From Cheiracanthium punctorium (Eukaryota > Arthropoda > Arachnida > Araneae > Cheiracanthiidae), in NCBI GenBank assembly GCA_038373885.1, contig JAWZYV010013271.1:1-64000 (forward strand): a DNA stretch of 64,000 nt. The letters run 5' to 3'. Below the pieces are notes generated by a model. It ran no database searches and was not told where the DNA came from. It was given only the letters and a program-made list of their open reading frames with translations. Made by a program: the position numbers and the translations under genes. Every line of letters begins with the position of its first letter. Position 1 is the first letter of the stretch. Of the stretch, positions 46,701-57,010 are shown piece after piece.

Positions 46701-49700
46701 GGGAGCTTGAATTTCTGCTCGAAGGTCAGAAATATGGAATAAGTCAACTGCAATTTTCTCCTGATGGCACATATTTGTACAGTGCAGGAAGAAAAGTTAG
46801 TTCTAAATTTTTGCCTTCAATTTTTGTCAATTAACAATTCTTATACCCGCTGCATTTATGTAACTTTTTGTTATTTAATTATACAGGGTGTCCAGTGCTA
46901 ATGGAACAATTAAAAGCAATACGTAAATTCCAGTTATATTTAGAAAAATTTTCTTTATACAATTCCATGCACAGTTAAAAAAAAAAAAAATCGTCCTTCT
47001 ACAACCAAAATTCAGAGTTACAGCTGCTTAGAGCACTTTTTGAGCACCGAAATAGGGGTTGTATGCAAAATGAATTTGAGAAAAATTAATGTACATGGTT
47101 TTGAGCCTTTTGATATTTATTAACTATATTTATTAACTATTCATTAATTATTTTATGAATGTAGATTGCAATAAAGAAGATTAACATTTAACTATGTGTA
47201 TCCAATAAATTAACATAAAAATATAGCTTATACTGAAAATAGAATTTTTTAAATGAACTCATGCTAAATAACTTAAAATAAAAACTCAAGGAAATAAAAC
47301 ACTTCATCAAACATTAAATTTGATAATGAAGCATTTTAAAATACAAATATATGCATTTTAGAAACTTATTACAAATTCTGTTATCGTACCATTTGCTGAA
47401 AACTAACTTCCTTCAGCTGCACTACAAATATGCACCCATGTAGAAAATTCTTCCTGTACTTTGCTTAGATTACTCTGTGTTACACATCTGCATACTACAT
47501 GTATACAATTTAGTAAGTCTGACCCCAGATAAATTTTTATAGAGCCTGACTATAACCTTCTGCTTAAGAATTAGTATTCTAAAATTAGTTTTGCTTCTGT
47601 GCCAGAAAATGAAATTAAATCCTATAATTTAAAATTTCAATATTTAGAGGGTCCCTTAATGATTTACTGTAACAAGAAATTTTTGGACGTGGAAAAATGA
47701 CTCAAGTCAAAATATTTGCTGCTTTATAACTGAGTAAATTTTGATCGTAGAAGGACGAATTTTTTATATTGTTCATCAAATTGTAGAAAGAAAAATTTTC
47801 TAATCATAACTGATAGGATTGTGGGACCGTATAAAAATTTAAATTCTGTAATTTTTATAGGAATTTATTTAGTGACTTCGATTGTGTGTGTGTGTTTCTG
47901 ATATAATAGATTATGCAATTTAAAGCATTTTTGCAACTGTAACTATGTGTCTCTGACTAACGGTTTAGGATATAGCCTTTGTGCACCGTTAGCACTGGAC
48001 AACCTGTATAGTTTTTTTATTATCTATATAAATAAAATTAAACTTGTTTGTACATTACATGGAATTCAAAAATTTTGCAATTTCTAGCCATTTCAAGCAG
48101 TTGGGACTGTATAACCACCAAATAAAATTATGTTTTTTTGTCATTCTGCCCGTGATGCTTTTTTTTTTGTTTGTGCATAAAAATGATGGACACAAATAAA
48201 AGGAAATTTGGTGACAGGTTAGGTGGCCACTCAAATCAAAATATAGCTATTGAATTAAAAAAAATTTGATTATATTTGGAGAATATACAAAAATCTTTAG
48301 AAAACGTACATTCTTTGAAATTATATGTACTTGTTAATTTACTGAAATAGACAGACTGTGCAAGTTCTTTTCTTTCTAACAAGTTTTAGAAATATAGAAT
48401 ATTACCTCCACAGTTTTGTTTGATGTCACATGAAATGAAATTGTATATTTTTAATAGTGGAATTGTTTGGAAGTGAAACATTAGGTCCTGTAGGTGTAAT
48501 GTTGGAATTTAAAGTGGTGACTTATGACTTGGTTATGATGCCTGACCTTTTTGGGCCACGGGGAGGCCCAAAAAGGGCCAGGCACCGCGACCATGGGTCT
48601 ATTGTACCATAATTTAAAGTGGTAATTGGTTTGAAAATTCACAAATAAGTTTCAAAACAGTGTTAAGGTTTATTTATTGTTGGTGTTCTGAATTGACGTC
48701 TGTAAACTCATGCGAGAAACAGCTCAAAATGTATGTTTTGCAATACTATTTTTGTATTTTGTGTAGAATTGTCTATTTTATGCTTTCAGATTATAGAAAA
48801 TGCTGAATGCATGGAGTATGGCTGGAAAAAAAATCTTTGTAGATGCTTGGTGAATAAATAAACTTGCCGAAAATAATTTCTCATAGGCCTTTGGCAGAAA
48901 AAAAAAATCACAAAAAACAAATAAACAAAGAAACGTCATATCTACTTGGCAACAACAACAAAAGAAAAATCAAGTTTTGGTGGAGTTCAGATAACAGCTA
49001 ATTAACATCTAATTAAAGCACAATGGCATGCTGTGTTATACCATGTTAATAAATATTTTGTGTATATTAAATTAAAAATATTTGTTATATTCATAATTTT
49101 TCAATGGCCATCTTACAGCTAACTAAATGATGAGTAATTCTACGTGAACATGTGGTGTATGTCCATTTTATATTGTATGTAGATATTTGAGGGCAGTAGC
49201 AGTTCGTAGCTGTAGTTGGGAGTGATGCTTATAAAAGACAATCGATCTATTGCTTCTTAATGTCATGTAAAAAGCTACAATAGGTAAATATGGGGAAAAT
49301 TCTGTACTATAAAAAGAAATAAAAGAAAAATTGTTTGAAAATTTGTAAAATTTTAATAAAGTATGATATGCTTAAACATAAACTTCTAGATGAAATGTGT
49401 ATTACTTGTCAGTTTGTCACACAATAGTTTATTAATACTTGTCAAAATTGTAAAAGTAACATTGAGTAAATCAATTATTATTTTACGGCAATTAAAACTA
49501 ATATTTTGTATAGATAATTGCATAAATTTTTATCTAAACTTTAAATGGTACGAGTAATTTTTCAAAATTATTCATTTCTCCAAAACAATAAACGAATCAT
49601 AGCATATTGTTATTTTCGTTGTTGTTATTGTCAAGCCAATATTTTGTATAGATAATTGCATAAATTTTTATTCATTTCTCCAAAATAGTAAGCAATACAT

Positions 49701-52700
49701 TAGGGCTATCTGCAAAAGGGAGCAATGAAGGTGATATGTTAAAAAATTAGCATTAAATTCTAAACTTGATAAAATTGCGATCTCTATTTCTTATGACCTG
49801 ATTACTGTTAAGGTAGCTAGGATGAGCTGAGAGCACCCTAGTTTTGAGTGCACCTTTAAAATATTATATTTTCCACTCATTTAAATATAATTTTTACATT
49901 TATGAAAGGACAATTTTAAATATGAACGATTTCAAATTGAAATGCTTACACCTATGTTGAGAACATAAAATGATGAAAATACTCCAGGCCTCAGTGCCAA
50001 ACTGTTTTAACTAGGCCCTACATTGCTTTTATTCTGCTAAGCCACTAGAACGATGCTACCATGCTGTTGATGGAAACTTATATTTATTTTGCACTTTTTA
50101 TTTTCCACAATTTTCAAATACCTTTGTTCTTCATTTAGGATAATGAAATTCTTTGTTGGGATATGAGAAATCTTGGAACTATTCTGTTCTCTATGAGAAG
50201 ATCTTGCACAACAAATCAAAGGCTTTATTTTGATATTAGCAAGTAAGTATAGATGAGTAAATAAATACAAGATATTATAAAATTGGAATTTGTTTGATGC
50301 TGCATTCATAATTTGAAGAAAAATGCAACTCTTTTATATCATAAGATCCTTGAAAATTGATAAAGAACTTTGTAAGTAACTCAATAAAAAATATTACAAC
50401 TTTACTTCCGTTGTTTCCCAATGGATAGTAAATGGATAGTACAGAAATTAGCAGTAGTCAAAATTAAGACATCATAAATGTCTTGCCCTAAACTGTCAGC
50501 ATAATTCCTTTAAAACATGAGTTGCTTTTCTGTCTGCATTATAAAGTTATTTTCAACTGAAAAGGTCAATTTAAGAGACAAATTCTTGTTATTTGTGGGA
50601 GGTTTTAATTTTCTGCTTTAATATGCTATGAAATACTTATGATGTGGCCTCTATTAGTGAAAGAATGTGTTGAGATAAATTTAGTTAGACTTCTCTATGT
50701 CAAACTAACCCGGTAATTCTCTAAGCCTACCTAGCAATATTATGCATACCTCTTTTATAAATATCCTAGATTAATATCCCATATTCTTTACTGTTAGAAT
50801 TATTAAGTGTAAATCATAGCCCAAATTTTGTTAGTATGGATAGAGACAATGTTTCATACATTAATTGAACCAGTATTGAATGCTTTGAGTGATTTCAATG
50901 CTTCAAGAATGGTTTTCACAGTGAATACTGGCATAGTGGTGGAAGAGAGAACTTTTGGAGGAGGCAGAATTGTAGGTAAGACTCTTATCAAAGTCGAGAA
51001 GAATTGGGAGGATCCCTGAGAATGACTTAACAAACAATTTCAACTTTGAATCATAAATGTATTACAAGTTTTTTTTTTTTTTTTTTTTTACAATAAAACC
51101 TCAAATTTTGGAGGGAGTGGAAGTTGAAATAGTAAGGCAAAGTTATACAGCTAATAGTACAGTATGAACATTTTGGGTGGTAGAAAAAGTCCTCCCTTCT
51201 TCAGCTGTTAAGTTCCAACTTTTATACAGGCAAGAAAGTAAGAGAGGCACAGTAGAGACTTGCACTGTAACAATGGAGAAGATATATTGAATAACTGAAA
51301 AGTTCTTTTATTTTCCTCCTGTAGCAAATTGGAAGTTTTTACAACAGAAGAAGGGTGGTACCACTTTTTTACCACTCAAAACGCTCATACTGTACTATTT
51401 TTTATTTATGTGTGTTCTTAATGAATTTTAACATTTAAACACTAGATTCTTTTTAGTCTTCTTATCAAAAGATCTTTGTTTAAAATAAGTATGTAATTAG
51501 TATTGAGCTTTTATGCTAAATATTTCATCTAAATAGTTATTTGATTGAGAAATCTGAATCTGTAAAATAAATTTACTATTTCAATCAGTAGAATTTTAGA
51601 TGTCTTGCTAAATAAATAATTAAGCTAATGTGGCTCATTATATAAATAAGCCATACATTAAAATTCAGACTTGCCTTAAAAAATTAACTATCGTTAAAAT
51701 TTCTTATTTTGTGTATTTAGATTCTTACGTATTTTATTGTTTTAATATTACCTGCTGATGTTTTCAATGGGTGAATTTTTTCTGTTAGAAATCATGTTCT
51801 GCTATATTCATAATCTTTTACAAAGGTACTTTTTGTTCCACAATAATATAACCATGCATCAATTTAATGTGATTTTTTCCCCTTATCAAATCACATTTAG
51901 AAATGCAAGTAAATATTAAATAAATTTATGTTACTAATAATTATTTATATTTTTAAAAGAATCATCTCACTATTGACAGGTTTTTAATCCCCTAAAAGTA
52001 TTTTGAAAGATTTAAAGTTTTATGTAGATGAGTGATAAATCAGTTTTAATTAATCATTATTTATTTAATTTGAAAACTTTTTTTTTATCCCAGGTCAAAA
52101 TGACTGTTTGTAGAAATAAGTATCTATCATATATTGAGCCAAACATGATTCATCACTAGTTTTATGGCATAAATTAATGTTTATTAACAAAACTAATTCA
52201 TACTATTTAGCCCATTTTAGTTCCTCATTGAGAGGATTGCTTGATAGGGATCGAACAATAATATCGGTGCCAATACCTCATCTTTTTGTAGGTATTGGTA
52301 CGTACATATTATAAGAGTATTGGCAAAGTATCTGTTCCCAATACATTCGTCCTTTTTCACTGATACTTTTCAACCTATACTTCTTCTAGAAGGAAAACTA
52401 TGCAGGCATGACAGCACATTATGGTGATGAGAGGCATTGGTTCATTCAAACAAAATAGTCTCATAGCTGTTGTTGAAGAACTGACTGGTCGTTCATTTGG
52501 TACTTTTCTGTTAAAAGGACCCCAGCCAAATTTGGCTATTTTTCACCGCTAGTGGAGCGCGAAGCTTGGTGACCTTTTTTTTCTGGTAACCCTTGCTTGA
52601 TCGTGTGTTGATCTTGTTTTTTGTAGACCTTGCTTGTTCATGCATAGGAGCTAAGCTTGTGTTTGATTAGCAAACAAAAACATAGTCTTCCTGTTTTGCA

Positions 52701-55700
52701 TTCATCCCCCAATCTGTTATGTATTCTTATTTGTAGTTTTATACAGTGTAGTGTACAGTTTTCTCAGCGTTGGTTCAGTCTTATTTTTGATTCATAAATA
52801 TATGAGTTTGTGGGATTTGCCAACAACAGATGGAGATGCTGTTAAGTAAAATAATACAAATAAAAACTTTGTGAAAAAAACACACATAAAATGTTACAAA
52901 GTTTTATTTATTTTATCATTTAACGGCAGTAATTTGAGTGTTTTCAAAATTTTGACCACTGCAATTTGAACCAAGCACCTTCCACCTCTCAAGATTCAGA
53001 GTGCTATGTGCTCGGCCACTGGCCTAGTTGAAGATTGTAGATAGTAAATTATGTTTAAAGCTGCTCTTGATCAAGTTGACATGGTCATTGACTAATTAAT
53101 TATACAAAGTGTAATAAATATTAATCTGTTAATCACAAACTAATCATTTAATTAATTTATTGTTTTAGGAATAATTAATTTAAATTTACCACCACTTTTA
53201 TATTAAACATAAAAGTGTGCTGGCCTCCATTTTTTTTTCTTAGGACTACACCACTACTTTTAGACATTGATTTATTTCTGTGTTACAGATAGCATGAGGC
53301 TGAAGTGTGAAGGTCCCGGGCTTGGGCCTGTCCCATCGCTGTCGATCTAACAGTCTGGATTTTTGGTCATTTTTTCCCAGATTAATGTGAATACTCGTTA
53401 GAACCCTTTAAAAAGTCCTCTGACCAAGTCATCTTCCAATCCCACGCATATAGCCCATATGTAGCTTTGACATAACAAAACAAACAAACTTGTAACATAC
53501 TTAACTTTCTAAAAATTAAAATAAATGTGTTACCAAAAAAAAAAAAAAATCGCACTTACTGACTTTTACGTACTTTTAGACTAAATAGGTAATAAAAATA
53601 AAACTAAGCCGAAAGTGTTGTTTTTTTCACTATATTCACCCCCCTCTAAATCCATTGGACATATAAAACCCTTGGATCTTTGGCGTGTGAAGGAAAAAAG
53701 TTTTAAAGCTGAACAACTCGCTAGACTTGTATGCACTAAGCAATTCTACTGGGAAATATTGCCCCGAACTTTACACTATTAGATAGAAAGCCAGGATCCC
53801 AAACCTTCTCACTTCAGATACTTTCCAATGTTCAGTGTCTTATCATTTCGGGTATTGAGCAGCACAATTTTAATAGGACACATAAAAGACAATAAATTTT
53901 GCAGAATCACTTTGCTGTGCTCATTGCTTTTTTTTTTTCTACAGGGCACAAATTTTTATCAATGGGCTCACAAGGCCTCATTCATTTTAACAAAAGGATG
54001 AGAAGGATACTCTCGTTGCAAAAACTGCCCAGAGTAAATAGAGATGTAGCTTTAATGGCATCAAAATACATACAGTATTGGTACCGGCCGATAGTGAAGC
54101 TTAAAAGCATCTGTATCAGCAATTAAAAAAAATGAATTTATAAATAAGGTATCGGTATCGGGTGTCAGTTAAAATTTGGTATCAGCTGATCCCTATTGCT
54201 TGATAAAAATTTGTAAAAAAGTGCATTAGACCTTTAATTCTAAAATGAGTTTAAATTTTAATTTATTGCTTAAAAAACGTACATTTAAATTTTGTTAGAT
54301 TAATTTCAAGGAAAAAAATAAATATATTTTTGTCATGTGTTTCTCTCTCTCTAAATGTATATATATATACAGAAAGAGAGAGTCAGTCAAATATTTCTGG
54401 TAGCAGATGGTTGTTAGTGTTGAATTTGAGGAACATATGTGCTGTTCTATATTGTATTGAAAGAAAATATGGGATTTACAATATGTGCTACTATATTGTA
54501 AATCACATATTTTCTTTCGATTAATTTGATTTTCCTTTTGTCTCAGTTTTACCACAACTTTATTTTTAACAAACCATATGGCTCTCTTTCCATTTATTTG
54601 CACTGTGTACCCAAATTTTTGTTCAAATTGACTATATTTTATTTGTGGTTCAAATAATGTTCTTTTGGTGTATTCTCTTAACTTGTTCATTTTATAATTT
54701 AAATTTCATGAAAAATGACACATCTATATCTTTTTAAATTACACTAACTGCTCTTGATTGTGTGACTGAATATTATGCATACTTTTCTCTTAATTGATCT
54801 ATAAATGACCTTGAGAATTTCATGAACTTTGCTGTATATTCTGTGCAATGATATTTAAAATTTCCTTTTTTATTTTTCATGTAGATGTGGAAAGTATATT
54901 GTTTCTGGTAATCAGAATGGTATTATAACTTTTTGGGATGTTAGAAAGGAGCCAAAATCAGTTAGTGAAGATGATAAAATACTTGAACCTGTTCAATTTT
55001 ATCTAGCCCATGATGATTGCGTCAATGGTGTAAGGTGAGTATATTTTGTGTATGTTACTGATTACTTTCTGTGACTTCCCTTTTTACTTGATATAAATAT
55101 TGCTAAAATGAATTATCTGTTTTAGAAAAAGATACAATCAAAATTTACTAGATACATATTATAAACTTGAATATATGCAGAGTGTCCCAGAAATATAGTA
55201 ACACACTTTAATTCTTTATTCATTAGATAAATCAGCAATGCAATGAAAAAAATGTTCAAAATAAATTAGGGGGAAAAATTACATTACAAAAAAGTTCCTT
55301 TTGTTCATTTTCAAAAAGTGACCCTTTTTCAATTTTTATATGACCTCCACACAAAAGAAATTGCAAGTTAGTAAAATGTGCCCTTATACTAATGAAGTAA
55401 TGTACTAAATTTGAGAATTATATCCTAAAATGTGTCACAGATATGAAGATAAATATAGGCTGACTTAAACCACATTTGAATGCCTCTTAAAAGGAAAAAA
55501 ATCATCTCAGGTGATCAAGTTTCAGGGATCATGAAGAAATTATGAAAGAAAATAATTTTTGCACTCTAGCAATAAATGCTTATATTAAAGTTCATGTATA
55601 GCCTTCTGACCATCTTTGTTTAAATATATTTCTGAGACATTTCATGATTAAAGGCTGAAATTTTGTACACCTCCTCAACAATTATGGGCCACAATTCACA

Positions 55701-56946
55701 AAATTCAATTTCTTTTGTTTGAGAGTCCTATAGAAATTTAAAAAGTGCTTAAAAAAATGAGCAGAATTTTTCTTTAATTTTGTCTTTTTACCTATCTTAT
55801 TTTGAACATTTTCCCAAGTTACATTGTTCACTTATAAATGGGTAAAACACTTAATGATGTTACCATTTTTTGGGGACGACCTATATAGCAAAATGCAGGC
55901 ATTTAACACGATATTTTAAAGCATATTTTGTGCTCTTTAGTGCTTATACTGCATCACATATCCTTTTAAATTATAATCTTAATTTATTATTCTGTATACT
56001 TTTTGGAATTAATAGTGAGTATGCTGCATAATTTTTTGTGTATGTTTTAATCTTACAAAATAATTTAAAAGCTCATAACTGTCATACATAATGAAACTGA
56101 GCATGTTAACTGTAATTAATGATACATCTTAAAAACTTCGAATAAAAATATTTATATGTAAATTAGAGTGTATTTGTAGATTTGCTGGCACTTTAGACTT
56201 AATGAAGGAGTTAGTGTGATCCTCAGGCTAAAATGTTTGGAGATGCCTGATTTACACACTATTGATAAAATGAATTAAAATTTAGTCAATGAATGTGTAT
56301 CTTCCTAACTTTATTAGAATGGTAATGCAAGAATGTGTTAATTATAAAAATTAAAAAGCAGTACATAAATTTGAAATTCTTTCTATCTCATCTCTTATCA
56401 GTATTTATATTATTTAAAAATAAGTAAATAAATACATGTCAGTACTGTTAAACAGTTGTTAACTTATAATATATGTAAAATTAAATCTTGTGAGTAGAGG
56501 CAAACTAACATTTTATGATTGGAGAAATGTTAGTATTAATCAGCAGATTTTTTAAAAATCAGTTGAAATTAAATGGTGATGTGAAAAAGTTTCATAAATT
56601 GAAATTAAATAAGGATGTGAAAAATAGTAACTCAAAATCTTACAAGTATTGCTTTGTTATATTTTATTTTATTATTGCTTTTTTTTTTTAAAGCTAAGAT
56701 CATCAATATCATTTTGGTCATTGCTGATATTTATAACTACATTTATTAAAATTATCACACATTCTTCTAATAGCTTACTCTAATTAATTAACTGAAAGTA
56801 TTATAAAAGGAACAATCACATTTTCACTTTTGTGAGGTTAAATATATTACTTCTTTTTTTCCTTGTTTTCATTCTCCTCTTTTATACTGTAAGAAATTAC
56901 AAATTGGAAACACAGTGAAAAACATTTAACATAAAACTGAAGGCAT

Positions 56947-57010
<64 letters not shown>

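Larger units (their letters stand above)
52245..54195. mobile_element. hAT element (Ac-like ends) with perfect TSD, intron 8
   Basis: TAGGGATCGAAC and (inverse) TAGGGATCAGCTGATACC are the ends. TTGCTTGA is duplicated exactly at 52237-52244 and 54196-54203. GGTATCGGTAT/ATACCAATACC-type motifs are repeated near both ends. A frame near 53655 reads [14 protein letters not shown] and [12 protein letters not shown], faintly like the hAT C-terminal dimerisation region; I would not call a gene on it. The element also holds a SINE head and a Penelope-like tail. Confidence 0.8.

Noticed and set aside
52961..53035. tRNA gene with good A and B boxes
   Set aside because: No 7-bp acceptor stem and no plausible anticodon loop; it lies inside a transposon.
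53899..54126. 75-codon + strand frame as a gene
   Set aside because: It is near the right end of a hAT element and reads as degraded transposon sequence without a confident family match.
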